Shown here piece by piece: positions 18,401 through 27,096 of a stretch of DNA of 64,000 bases. The translations under genes and the position numbers were made by a program. The notes under the pieces are model-generated. The model did no database searches and was not told where the DNA came from. It was given only the letters and a program-made list of their open reading frames with translations. The DNA is taken from contig NZ_FO704550.1 in NCBI RefSeq assembly GCF_000968195.1, forward strand, positions 744,001 to 808,000. Reading direction: 5' to 3'. The DNA comes from Xenorhabdus doucetiae (lineage in GTDB: Bacteria > Pseudomonadota > Gammaproteobacteria > Enterobacterales > Enterobacteriaceae). Position 1 is the first letter of the stretch. Each line of letters begins with the position of its first letter.

Positions 18401-19783
18401 TTAATCGAGATCATCCAGAACCGCTAACGCATCCGCCAGCTTTTTGACACCAAATACTTTCATCTCGGGCAGTGATTTTTTCGGCATGTTAGCATGAGGA
18501 ACGATAGCCCGTTTAAAACCGTGTTTAGCGGCTTCTGCAATGCGTTCTTGTCCACTGGGAACGGGACGAATTTCTCCGGCTAATCCCACTTCACCAAATA
18601 CCACCAGATCACGGGGCAGCGGCCGATCGCGGAAACTGGAAACCAAAGAGAGCAATAACGCCAGATCAGCACTGGTTTCTGTGACTTTGACCCCACCAAC
18701 AACGTTGACAAAAACATCTTGGTCAGCCATTTGCAAACCGCCGTGTCGGTGCAGGACCGCCAGCAGGATCGCCAGCCTGTTTTGTTCAAGCCCTACTGCT
18801 ACGCGGCGTGGGTTTGACATCATGGAGTGATCGACCAATGCCTGAATTTCAACCAGCAACGGGCGAGTGCCCTCCCAGACAATCATAACCGAACTGCCTG
18901 AGGTAATTTCATCACCACGGCTGAGGAAAATGGCGGAAGGATTACTGACCTCGCGCAGCCCCTGTTCGGTCATCGCAAACACGCCCAGCTCATTAACGGC
19001 ACCGAAGCGGTTTTTATGGCTGCGCAAAGTACGGAAACGGGAATCGGTTTCACCATCCAACATAACCGAACAGTCTATGCAATGTTCGAGCACTTTGGGG
19101 CCGGCCAACGTCCCATCTTTTGTCACATGCCCAACCATGATAATGGCAACGCCACGGGTTTTGGCAAACCGTGTCAGGTAGGCTGCGGTTTCCCTGACCT
19201 GAGCAACACTGCCGGGTGACGATTGAATATCGGCCATGTGCATGACCTGAATGGAGTCGATCACCATAAGTTTGGGCTGTTCTTGCTCGGCAATCAGACA
19301 GATCTGTTCAATGCTGGTTTCCGACAGCATATTCAGTTTATCGGTCGGCAAACCCAGCCGATGTGCCCGCATCGCCACTTGCTGCAAGGACTCTTCCCCT
19401 GTCACATACAGGGTTTTCATCTGGGTTGATAATTGGCACATGGTTTGTAAAAGCAGGGTACTTTTCCCCGCGCCGGGATTACCGCCAATCAAAATGGCAC
19501 TGCCGGGAACCACGCCACCGCCGAGAACGCGGTCAAATTCCTTAAACCCGGTGGAAAAACGGGGCAGCTCTTCCAGACTGATATCAGATAGTTTTTGTAC
19601 TTTACTGATCCCGGCATCGCCGGCATAACCACTGAAACGCTCATTGCGGGAGGATGAAGCGGCGGCCAAACGTACTTCTGTAATCGTATTCCATGCGTGG
19701 CACGCGGTACATTGCCCCTGCCAACGGGGATAATCCGCGCCACACTCGTTACAGACAAATGCCCGCTTTGCTGCTTTTGCCAC
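18401..19783 (-). CDS. radA: RadA DNA repair/recombination ATPase
   Basis: A 460-residue RecA-like protein that helps branch migration and processing of recombination intermediates. The N terminus has a C4 zinc finger (CNECG...CTACH). Walker A is GGNPGAGKST; the RadA-specific HKNRFG motif is present; and the C-terminal part has the Lon-protease-like domain. The GTG start at 19783 is chosen: GAGGA lies eight bases upstream and the product begins with AKAAKRAFVCNECG as in E. coli. An alternative TTG five codons upstream lies over the ribosome site. Probably cotranscribed with serB (39-base gap). Confidence 0.96.
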   Translation of the reverse strand: MAKAAKRAFVCNECGADYPRWQGQCTACHAWNTITEVRLAAASSSRNERFSGYAGDAGISKVQKLSDISLEELPRFSTGFKEFDRVLGGGVVPGSAILIGGNPGAGKSTLLLQTMCQLSTQMKTLYVTGEESLQQVAMRAHRLGLPTDKLNMLSETSIEQICLIAEQEQPKLMVIDSIQVMHMADIQSSPGSVAQVRETAAYLTRFAKTRGVAIIMVGHVTKDGTLAGPKVLEHCIDCSVMLDGETDSRFRTLRSHKNRFGAVNELGVFAMTEQGLREVSNPSAIFLSRGDEITSGSSVMIVWEGTRPLLVEIQALVDHSMMSNPRRVAVGLEQNRLAILLAVLHRHGGLQMADQDVFVNVVGGVKVTETSADLALLLSLVSSFRDRPLPRDLVVFGEVGLAGEIRPVPSGQERIAEAAKHGFKRAIVPHANMPKKSLPEMKVFGVKKLADALAVLDDLD

Positions 19784-19822
19784 GGTGTACTTCCTCAATA
19801 TAATGATTTTTGTCGGTTGGCA

Positions 19823-20800
19823 TTAACGTTCTTCGTGTTTCAAACCACCGCTCAATACACACAGAACGCCCATTAAATCTGCATGGCGGATAGCCACTTT
19901 GGCCTGAGCATACACTTTGGGCTTAGCGTGATAGGCGATGCCCAACCCGGCCTTGCGGATCATTTTCAGATCATTGGCACCATCTCCGATGGCGACAGTT
20001 TGGCTTAGGGGAATATCCAGCGCTTTTGCCAACCTGATCAACGTGGTTGCCTTATATTTTGCATCAACAATCGGCCCTTTGACTTTACCGGTCAGCTTGC
20101 CATCTCTGATCTCCAGTTGATTGGCAATTGCATCAAAAAGACGTAACTGCTGGCGAAGATTATCGGCAAAAAAAGTGAAACCACCGGAGGCAATCGCGAC
20201 ATGCCAGTCTAATGATTGTAACTTGCGAACCAGGCTGGTTAGCCCCGGCATCAGTGGCAGTGTGTCCATCACGTGCTGCAAAATCGAGACGTCAGCACCG
20301 GCCAGTTGGGCAACCCGTTCGCGCAGACTGTCTGAAAAATCCAGTTCGCCCTGCATCGCCCGCTCGGTGATTGCCGCCACCTTATCACCCACGCCGGCCA
20401 GACGGGCAATCTCATCAATGCACTCAATCTGGATAGCAGTGGAATCCATATCCATCACCAATAAGCCCGGTGCGCGAAGGCGGGGGATCTGCCCCAATGG
20501 AACGACATCCAAACGGCATTCGTCTGCCAGTCGTTTAACGCGGGGCGAAAGGCTACCGGCAATACGGACAACCTGATAATCATCGATCCGCCATGAAGAG
20601 ACCACCACCATGGCTGCGCCCAATCGGTGCTGAAAATCACTGATACGCTGTTTATCCAAACCGCGTCCATACAGCAACCAGCCACTATCTCCTGCTCGGT
20701 AATCCAGTGGCATCACTTCATCACCACTGAGGGACAAGGGTAATCCGGGCCATTTGTGGATCTCGTCCGGTAAATAGCGATAGGCCAGATTATTAGACAT
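19823..20800 (-). CDS. serB: Phosphoserine phosphatase
   Basis: A 325-residue HAD phosphatase for the last step of serine synthesis. The nucleophile motif is LLVMDMDSTAIQ, and motif III/IV is AIGDGANDLKMI. The N-terminal extension with WPGLPLSLSGDEVMPLDY is typical of enterobacterial SerB. The ATG at 20800 has AGGAG nine bases upstream; an extension to 20842 was rejected. It is upstream of radA in the same direction, as in E. coli. Confidence 0.96.
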   Translation of the reverse strand: MSNNLAYRYLPDEIHKWPGLPLSLSGDEVMPLDYRAGDSGWLLYGRGLDKQRISDFQHRLGAAMVVVSSWRIDDYQVVRIAGSLSPRVKRLADECRLDVVPLGQIPRLRAPGLLVMDMDSTAIQIECIDEIARLAGVGDKVAAITERAMQGELDFSDSLRERVAQLAGADVSILQHVMDTLPLMPGLTSLVRKLQSLDWHVAIASGGFTFFADNLRQQLRLFDAIANQLEIRDGKLTGKVKGPIVDAKYKATTLIRLAKALDIPLSQTVAIGDGANDLKMIRKAGLGIAYHAKPKVYAQAKVAIRHADLMGVLCVLSGGLKHEER

Positions 20801-20916
20801 GAATATCAACTCCTGTAATTCCGTATAATTTGGTGCAGGCAAAAAACGCTTTTCAAACTATCCTATCAATACCGCATCTGGCAACATGTGCTTTCTAAGC
20901 GTGGGATGAGATAACG

Positions 20917-21582
20917 ATGATAAAAGCAAAGCTAAAAATTAGACTGCACAAGACGGCGATTATATTAATATGTATAGCACTGTTAGTACTGCTGATGCAG
21001 GGAGTTTCCTATTTCAGCCGTTCTCAACAACAGGCGCATATGGATCAGTTTGAAGATCTGGCAAAGACCTTGGCAAAACAGGTCGCATTCAGCTTGTCTG
21101 ATTATATGGAGAATGGTAGCAAAGATCTTAATAATAAAAAGATTGTTGCTAATTTAGATTACTTGACGAGCAACAGCCGCATTTTGGATGCCAGTGTCTA
21201 TCTGGAGAGTGGAACACAGATAGCCCGAAGTGGTGAACCGGTTTCTGTTCGTGAACGGTTATCGCTGGAAGGCAAAAAATCCAGTAGTTACTTTAACCAA
21301 CAAATCGTTGTGCCGATACCAGGGAAAAATCATCCTAAAGGTTTTCTTCGCCTGACTCTGGATACTCATCGATTGGCAACCGAGGCCAAGCAGGTCGATA
21401 ACACAACTAACTTACTGAGGATAATGCTCCTGCTATCCCTGGCGATTGGCTTTATTCTGGCTCATAACTTACTGAAACTCTCCCCCAGCCGTTGGCAACA
21501 GTCTCCTTATCTGCTGACGGCCAATACCAAATCTTCTGATGAAGCAGAACATAAAGATCAGGATGATGATCCCCAACGGTAA
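20917..21582 (+). CDS. ytjB: YtjB/Smp membrane protein
   Basis: A 221-residue inner-membrane protein with a short cytoplasmic N terminus, a hydrophobic segment at about residues 13-33, a periplasmic loop and a second hydrophobic segment near residues 165-185. This is the plan of the YtjB (Smp) family, which lies divergent from serB in enterobacteria. The function is not established. Its stop codon is embedded in the left arm of a strong hairpin. Confidence 0.85.
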   Translation: MIKAKLKIRLHKTAIILICIALLVLLMQGVSYFSRSQQQAHMDQFEDLAKTLAKQVAFSLSDYMENGSKDLNNKKIVANLDYLTSNSRILDASVYLESGTQIARSGEPVSVRERLSLEGKKSSSYFNQQIVVPIPGKNHPKGFLRLTLDTHRLATEAKQVDNTTNLLRIMLLLSLAIGFILAHNLLKLSPSRWQQSPYLLTANTKSSDEAEHKDQDDDPQR

Positions 21583-21599
21583 CGTAATGTTACCGTTGG
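21573..21599. terminator. Terminator overlapping the ytjB stop
   Basis: CCAACGGTAAC (21573-21583) pairs perfectly with GTTACCGTTGG (21589-21599) across a 5-base loop. The ytjB TAA (21580-21582) lies inside the left arm. It is followed by a T-rich stretch and separates ytjB from the convergent small membrane gene. Confidence 0.75.
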
Positions 21600-21620
21600 T
21601 TATTGCTTGGATGGCTTTCC

Positions 21621-21902
21621 TTATTGTTTGTTCCCATAATACCGCTTGAAACAGATGGAATAGAGGACACCATGCAGAAGCGCGATCATGACTGCGCCAT
21701 AAAACACGATCGGTCGATGGGAGACCTCAATATGCACAATGGGAATATTATCAAACCGAAAGATATACATATGAAAAGCCATCGCGGCGATTGCCAGCAA
21801 GATCCCCGCCGCATTGTGGTAGATCCGGTGCGACAACAGGAACCATTTCAAGGTAAAGAAAAAAGGGATAAGCATTAATAAAGAAATAACTATGTAAACC
21901 AT
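21621..21902 (-). CDS. Small membrane protein of unknown function
   Basis: About 93 residues with three hydrophobic stretches (MVYIVISLLMLIPFFF; a central AAGILLAIAAMAFHMYIF; a C-terminal IVFYGAVMIALLHGVLYSI) and a basic C terminus. It is probably a small inner-membrane protein. Two ATGs two codons apart are possible; the second (21902) has AAGG at better spacing than the first (21908). I do not recognise the family. It is convergent with ytjB. Confidence 0.65.
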   Translation of the reverse strand: MVYIVISLLMLIPFFFTLKWFLLSHRIYHNAAGILLAIAAMAFHMYIFRFDNIPIVHIEVSHRPIVFYGAVMIALLHGVLYSICFKRYYGNKQ

Positions 21903-22238
21903 TATCATTTCCTTAAGTTTTCTGTTTGAGGAGTTAAAGTTAATAGGTGAATTTTCGCTGTAGACAGGCCAATATTTTCAGTTATCTGTTTAATATGGCT
22001 GTTATTTAGCGTCGTGAAGTAAGTCTATATGATGGTTCATATATAAATAGTAAACATAGTTATTATTAATATTTCTGATTTTGTTAATAAATTATTGTGT
22101 TATGAATATTGTATTATGAATATCGTGTTATAAATGCTCAGGCACATGACCTGAACTCCGTTGAAACACAGAATTCAGGTCTGTTGGGATGAGTTGAATG
22201 AAAGGGATAAATTGAATCTATGGTGTGCATTTTTCCGG
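21903..22238. other. Intergenic region with an 8-bp inverted repeat
   Basis: About 335 bases between dkgA and the small membrane gene. GACCTGAA and TTCAGGTC near 22148-22181 form an inverted repeat with an 18-base spacer and could end dkgA transcription. Otherwise nothing was recognised. Confidence 0.4.
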
Positions 22239-23069
22239 CTAAAATTGATTGTAAGTATCGGGATCTGGGCCTATCCGCTTACCAATGTCCAATTCAGCCA
22301 TAGCGGTTAAGTCTTCTTTTTCCAGTCTGAAATCAAACACGTCAAAATTTTCTTTAATGCGGGAAGGTGTAACGGATTTAGGAATGGCAATCATGCCACG
22401 ATCAAGATGCCAGCGAATCACAATTTGCGCAGGGGTTTTACCGTATTTAAGTGCCAGACGTTCAACCAATGGAGAATTAAAAACACCTTTTCCGCCCCGC
22501 GATAACGGGCTCCATGACTCGGTTGTAATATAATGGGTGGCATTCCATGAATGAAGTTGCCGCTGTTGCAGCAAGGGATGCAGTTCAATTTGGTTGATGA
22601 CGGGAACCACCCCTGTCTCCTGTATCACTTTTTGTAAATGTTCGATATGAAAGTTACAAACACCAATACTGTGAGTCAGACCCGCGGCTTTCAGTTCAAT
22701 CAGTTGCTTCCAGGCATCAACATAATGGCCTTGTTCAGGTATTGGCCACTGAATGAGATAGAGATCAACATAGTCTAGCTGTAGTTTGTCCAGACTTTCT
22801 TGTAATGCCGCATGAGCATCCAGATGGCGATCATTCCAAAGTTTGGTGGTGATGAAAATTTCTTCGCGGGGGATGCCACTCTCCTTCAAGGCTTTCCCCA
22901 CACCTTCTTCGTTATGAAAAATGGCTGCCGTATCAATGGAGCGATAACCGACTTCTAACGCGGTATGGATAGACTTAACAACCTGTTCATTACTCGCTTT
23001 CCAAACCCCAAGCCCCAATTGTGGCATGTGATTGTCATCAACGAGTTTAATAATTGTCTGCTGACCCAT
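22239..23069 (-). CDS. dkgA: DkgA-type aldo/keto reductase lacking two tetrad residues
   Basis: A 276-residue aldo/keto reductase closely following E. coli DkgA (2,5-diketo-D-gluconate/methylglyoxal reductase) in most segments: NADPH-site motif IPKSVTPSRIKENFDVFDF, substrate region NQIELHPL and the ending GKRIGPDPD. The start at 23069 has a strong AAGGAGGTAAG site. The catalytic tetrad Asp-Tyr-Lys-His looks altered: the Asp is present (SIDTAAIFHNEEGVG) but the usual Tyr is Phe; the Lys is kept in TTKLWND; the usual His in the LMHWP motif is Gln (LIQWPIP). I checked both codons (TTT and CAG). Reduced or changed activity is inferred. Confidence 0.88.
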   Translation of the reverse strand: MGQQTIIKLVDDNHMPQLGLGVWKASNEQVVKSIHTALEVGYRSIDTAAIFHNEEGVGKALKESGIPREEIFITTKLWNDRHLDAHAALQESLDKLQLDYVDLYLIQWPIPEQGHYVDAWKQLIELKAAGLTHSIGVCNFHIEHLQKVIQETGVVPVINQIELHPLLQQRQLHSWNATHYITTESWSPLSRGGKGVFNSPLVERLALKYGKTPAQIVIRWHLDRGMIAIPKSVTPSRIKENFDVFDFRLEKEDLTAMAELDIGKRIGPDPDTYNQF

Positions 23070-23187
23070 TCTTACCTCCTTCTGCCAAAAATGACCTTGG
23101 TGGGGGTGGGTTCGATGTTGGTTGGTTGATGAGGTCGTCCATCCCATTCAGGAAAATGTTGGAATGGACGCTGGTTCAATTCTTGGA

Positions 23188-23235
23188 TTGATAATCCAGT
23201 AGCTTGATAATCCAGTAAATTGATAGTCGAGTAAA
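23188..23235. repeat. Three tandem 16-bp repeats upstream of dkgA
   Basis: TTGATAATCCAGTAGC, then TTGATAATCCAGTAAA, then TTGATAGTCGAGTAAA lie head to tail at 23188, 23204 and 23220. They lie in the 212-base gap between yghB and dkgA, so they may be operator repeats or slippage products. Confidence 0.8.
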
Positions 23236-23281
23236 TAGAAAAAATAGTGGTTTTTGCGATCGCGTTAAAACGATAAGCCGA

Positions 23282-23953
23282 TTACTTACTTTTCTTTGAT
23301 GCTCCTTTTTTGTGACGCCAATACATCAGTAAAGAAGCGGACAACCCGCTGATCAGCAGAATAATGGGCAAAATTACCAAAATATTCATGACCATATCTT
23401 GATGGGCTTTAACGAAAGGGATCTGGTTCAAAATATAACCAAAACCCACGATAATAATGACCCATAAGAAGCCACTTAACCAGTTAAAAAATTGAAAGCG
23501 TTTGTTATTTAGGCCAGAAATACCGGCAAATGTTGGCAGGAGAGTACGGACAAACGCCAAAAAGCGTCCGATAAGCAGGGCCGACAGACCGTGTTTGGAG
23601 AATAACACATTGGCACGTTGGCGATATTGCAAGGGAAGTTGAGCCAGCCAGTTTTTGACAACGCGGGTATGGCCGAGCCAGCGCCCCTGCAAATAACCCA
23701 GCCAGCAACCCAGACTGGCCGCGATGGTCAGCAGAGCCACGGTGGGGATGAAACTCATGACACCTTGGGCAATTAAGGCACCGGAAAGCACCAGTAGTGT
23801 ATCGCCGGGTAAAAAGGCGGCTGGCAGTAGTCCATTTTCCAACACGAGCGTGGTAAAGAGGACGCTATAAATAATCCAGATGACATCTGGATTGGCCAGT
23901 TGGTTAAAATCATGATGCCAGAGCGCATGCACGATCTCGCTTAACGTTTCCAT
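23282..23953 (-). CDS. yghB: DedA family membrane protein YghB
   Basis: A 223-residue DedA/VTT-domain inner-membrane protein. It has the family motif ENGLLPAAFLPGDTLLVLSGAL near residues 38-60 and RFLAFVRTLLPTFAGIS in the second half, with four to five hydrophobic segments. DedA proteins are proton-linked and implicated in undecaprenyl-phosphate or phospholipid recycling and in cell division and temperature tolerance. The neighbour metC and the exbBD pair follow E. coli order, favouring yghB over its paralogue yqjA. Confidence 0.88.
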   Translation of the reverse strand: METLSEIVHALWHHDFNQLANPDVIWIIYSVLFTTLVLENGLLPAAFLPGDTLLVLSGALIAQGVMSFIPTVALLTIAASLGCWLGYLQGRWLGHTRVVKNWLAQLPLQYRQRANVLFSKHGLSALLIGRFLAFVRTLLPTFAGISGLNNKRFQFFNWLSGFLWVIIIVGFGYILNQIPFVKAHQDMVMNILVILPIILLISGLSASLLMYWRHKKGASKKSK

Positions 23954-23985
23954 TGTGTATCCTGTGATTTTTGCGAATAAAATAA

Positions 23986-25197
23986 TTAACGAACAAATTT
24001 ACCTCCAGTGTACCGCAAACGGGCAAAACCCGCTTCCAGATCATCAATTAAGTCTTGTGGATCTTCCAGCCCGATATGGAGCCGGAATAAGGTGCCGGTT
24101 TTCTGCGGCGCAGGATACTGACGCAACCGCTGAAGCGTTTCTGGTTGAGTGCCCAGAATCAATGACTCAAAGCCACCCCACGAAAAGGCCATCTTAAAAT
24201 GGTTCAGGTTATCGAGATAATCCGCAAATTGTTGCGGTGTAAGCGGGATATTCAGCCGAAAAGAAAACAGCCCGCAAGCACCGGTGAAATCGCGCAGAAA
24301 GAACTGATGTCCGGGACAAGAAGGCAAGGCCGGGTGATAAACCTCGGCGACTTCCGGCCGCTGTGCGAGCCACTTAGCAATTTTGAGGCTGCTTTCTTCA
24401 TGCTGTTTTAAGCGTACCGCTAACGTGCGCAGCCCCCGGTTCGCCATATACACCGTATCGGGATCGGCAATTTGCCCGAGCAGATAAGATCCTTCTCTGA
24501 GCTGATCCCAACATCGGGCATTGGCGACCGCGGTACCCAACATGCCATCTGAATGACCAATAATATATTTTGTCGCGGATTGAACGGAAATATCGATACC
24601 AAACTCCAGCGCCTTAAACAGTACACCCGCCGCCCAAGTATTATCGATGATAACCACAATCTCAGGGTTGACCCGGCGAATGGCACGCACAATTGCCGGA
24701 ATATCTTGCACTTCCATCGTCAGGGAGCCGGGGGATTCCAGAAAGATAACTTTGGTATTGGGTTGGATCAACGACGAGATGTTTTCGCCGATCATGGGAT
24801 CAAAATAATCGCTGGAAATTCCCATTTTTTTCAGAACGTGATCGCAAAATTTTTGCGTGGGTTCATAGGCCGTACCGGTGATTAAAACATGATCGCCGGT
24901 TTCCACAAATGCTAGAATAGAGTGGGTAATCGCTGCCGTGCCGGAAGGATAGAGTGCACAGCCTGCTCCGCCTTCCAATTCAGCCATCGCGGCCTGAAAG
25001 GCAAAATGGGTCAGTGTGCCACGCCGCCCATAAAATAATTCCCCTTTGTCACAGTTGTTCAAAGCATGTTTTAAGTCTTCAACGGTATCGAAAATGACAG
25101 ATGAAGTCCGCTGAATAAAGGGATTAACCGCACCTTGTGTATACTTTTTGTCTCTCCCCGCACTGACCAATAAGGTTTCTCGTTTTTTTTCTGTCAT
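23986..25197 (-). CDS. metC: Cystathionine beta-lyase
   Basis: A 403-residue PLP enzyme of the Cys/Met metabolism family, cleaving cystathionine to homocysteine, pyruvate and ammonia in methionine synthesis. It starts MTEKKRETLLVSAGRDKKYT. The PLP-lysine segment is SVQSATKYIIGHSDGM. The start at 25197 gives the family N terminus. It is divergent from exbB, with a shared promoter region of about 340 bases, as in E. coli. Confidence 0.95.
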   Translation of the reverse strand: MTEKKRETLLVSAGRDKKYTQGAVNPFIQRTSSVIFDTVEDLKHALNNCDKGELFYGRRGTLTHFAFQAAMAELEGGAGCALYPSGTAAITHSILAFVETGDHVLITGTAYEPTQKFCDHVLKKMGISSDYFDPMIGENISSLIQPNTKVIFLESPGSLTMEVQDIPAIVRAIRRVNPEIVVIIDNTWAAGVLFKALEFGIDISVQSATKYIIGHSDGMLGTAVANARCWDQLREGSYLLGQIADPDTVYMANRGLRTLAVRLKQHEESSLKIAKWLAQRPEVAEVYHPALPSCPGHQFFLRDFTGACGLFSFRLNIPLTPQQFADYLDNLNHFKMAFSWGGFESLILGTQPETLQRLRQYPAPQKTGTLFRLHIGLEDPQDLIDDLEAGFARLRYTGGKFVR

Positions 25198-25390
25198 GGC
25201 ATCATTCCCCCAAGTGCATTTCCTGCCTAATCTCAATGGCATTGTTCAAATAATGATTAGAAAGTTAAAAGATTTGGCGCTGTTTTGCCAAAGGGATTCG
25301 CGCAACTTGACGAAAATTCAAGGTGAGTTGCCGAGGGTAAACCAAAATCGATTAACGAAGGAACAGCATTAAGTTGGACTTTTTTATTAA

Positions 25391-25410
25391 ATAGTAATGA
25401 TAATTACTAT
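25391..25410. promoter_or_regulatory. Fur box upstream of exbBD
   Basis: A near-perfect palindrome, ATAGTAATGATAATTACTAT, closely resembles the Fur consensus GATAATGATAATCATTATC. It lies about 130 bases before exbB, in the metC/exbB gap. Iron-dependent repression of exbBD is well established in enterobacteria. Confidence 0.8.
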
Positions 25411-25538
25411 CAAATCGTGCAATGTCTGATATCATTTACAGCGGAATTTTTCCTCAGGAATATTAGGATTAGCAAGATGAGTAAACCTGATTCATTGCTA
25501 AGTAACAGAATCTATAAGAAAGAGAGTAAGGCTAACTG

Positions 25539-26549
25539 ATGCGTAATTTGACAGCTTCTATTCTATTGGCACTCGGATTAACAAGTTCAGCATGGGCTGA
25601 CACAGCGCCAGCCGCGCCAGAAAATCAGGCTGCTGCTCAGGTAGCCGCTCCTGCAACACCCGTATCTTCCACAGCAGCGCAAGCGGTGGGATCAAGCACG
25701 GATATGCAGAAAACAGATGCACCCTCAACCCCAGACACGCAAACCGCGGCAGCAGATAGCGCAGAAAATGTCGTCGCGACAGAAACCGTGACGACAGAAA
25801 CGGTTGTCGCACCGGTTGAAGGTGCCTCTTCTGACAGCCAGTCCGGTGGTTTCGCAACAGATTTGTCTGTTTGGGGCATGTACCAAAACGCGGACGTCGT
25901 CGTAAAAACCGTCATGGTGGGTCTGGTCATCGCTTCTGTTATCACATGGGCGCTATTTTTCTCTAAAGGATTTGAACTGCTAATGGCTCGCCGCCGTTTA
26001 CGTAAGGAGCAACTGGCGCTGGTCGATGCTGCCAATCTGGATACGGCGGTGAAAATCGCAGCAGATTTTGGCAATCGCAGCATTAGCCGCCTGTTGTTGA
26101 GTGAAGCACAGTCAGAGCGCGCCCTGTCTGTTGACAGCCTCGATAAAGTGGGCACCAAAGAGCGAACCTCGTTCCGCATGGAGCGTGCCGTTGCTGCCAT
26201 TAGCCGCGGTATGGGGCGTGGTAACGGCTATCTGGCGACCATCGGCGCAATCTCCCCATTTGTGGGACTGTTTGGTACAGTTTGGGGGATCATGAACAGC
26301 TTTATCGGTATTGCTCAGTCACAAACCACGAATCTGGCGGTTGTTGCACCGGGTATTGCGGAAGCCTTGTTAGCAACAGCACTGGGGCTGGTGGCCGCGA
26401 TCCCGGCGGTTGTGATTTATAACGTCTTTGCCCGTGTGATTGCATCATACCGTGGTCAGGTGGGCGACATGGCGGCCAAGGCAGTCCTGTTGCTGGGGCG
26501 TGATCTTGATCTGGCTGAAAGCAAAGCAGAAAAAGCAGAAGCAAGGTAA
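25539..26549 (+). CDS. exbB: ExbB, TonB-system energiser with a periplasmic N-terminal extension
   Basis: A 336-residue MotA/TolQ/ExbB proton-channel protein that with ExbD powers TonB-dependent uptake of siderophores, haem and vitamin B12. The C-terminal two thirds contain the ExbB core: hydrophobic segment after VVKTVMVGLVIASVITWALF and the paired helices AISPFVGLFGTVWGIMNSF and GIAEALLATALGLVAAIPAVV. It is longer than E. coli ExbB (244): a cleavable signal peptide (cleavage near AWA-D) and about 80 Ala/Pro/Thr/Val-rich residues precede the core. Such long ExbBs are known in other Proteobacteria. It is six bases upstream of exbD. Confidence 0.93.
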   Translation: MRNLTASILLALGLTSSAWADTAPAAPENQAAAQVAAPATPVSSTAAQAVGSSTDMQKTDAPSTPDTQTAAADSAENVVATETVTTETVVAPVEGASSDSQSGGFATDLSVWGMYQNADVVVKTVMVGLVIASVITWALFFSKGFELLMARRRLRKEQLALVDAANLDTAVKIAADFGNRSISRLLLSEAQSERALSVDSLDKVGTKERTSFRMERAVAAISRGMGRGNGYLATIGAISPFVGLFGTVWGIMNSFIGIAQSQTTNLAVVAPGIAEALLATALGLVAAIPAVVIYNVFARVIASYRGQVGDMAAKAVLLLGRDLDLAESKAEKAEAR

Positions 26550-26555
26550 TCAATT

Positions 26556-26981
26556 ATGGCAATACGTCTTAATGAAGATTTGGACGATAACGGTGAATTG
26601 CATGAAATTAACGTCACGCCATTTATTGACGTGATGTTGGTGCTGTTGATTATTTTCATGGTGGCAGCGCCATTGGCAACCGTAGATATCAAAGTTGATT
26701 TGCCGGCATCGACCGCTAAACCGCAGCCACGGCCAGAAAAACCGGTATTTTTGACGGTGAAAGCGGATAAGCAGTTGTATGTGGGAGAGCAGGTCGTTGA
26801 TCGCAATAACTTATCTTTGGTTTTGGATCAAACCACACAATCCAACAAAGACACGACGATTTTCTTCCAAGCTGATAAAACAGTAGATTATGAAACTCTG
26901 ATGAGTGTAATGGATTCCTTACGCAAAGCGGGTTATCTCAAAGTGGGATTGGTGGGGATGGAATCCGTTTCCGCTCAATAG
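26556..26981 (+). CDS. exbD: ExbD, TonB-system energiser
   Basis: A 141-residue protein with one N-terminal membrane helix carrying the essential Asp (INVTPFIDVMLVLLIIFMVAAP) and a periplasmic domain. It forms the proton channel with ExbB. It follows exbB after six bases and is surely cotranscribed. Length matches E. coli ExbD. Confidence 0.96.
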   Translation: MAIRLNEDLDDNGELHEINVTPFIDVMLVLLIIFMVAAPLATVDIKVDLPASTAKPQPRPEKPVFLTVKADKQLYVGEQVVDRNNLSLVLDQTTQSNKDTTIFFQADKTVDYETLMSVMDSLRKAGYLKVGLVGMESVSAQ

Positions 26982-27009
26982 CGCTTTTTTTAACAAGACC
27001 GGCGGAATT

Positions 27010-27063
27010 CTCCCTCCTGAATGCTAATTGTGAGTGAAACGCGCTTTTAGCATCAAGGGGGAG
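27010..27063 (+). terminator. Long imperfect hairpin after exbD
   Basis: CTCCCTCCTGAATGCTAA (about 27010-27027) pairs imperfectly with TTAGCATCAAGGGGGAG (about 27047-27063). It lies between convergent exbD and the unknown gene. There is no T run, so its role as a terminator is tentative. Confidence 0.45.
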
Positions 27064-27096
27064 ATGAATAACAAGCAGTTCAGGGCGGGTTCTTGT

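Noticed and set aside
25637..26200. 187-codon frame antisense to exbB
   Set aside because: Composition reflects the Ala/Thr-rich exbB extension read backwards. No independent support.
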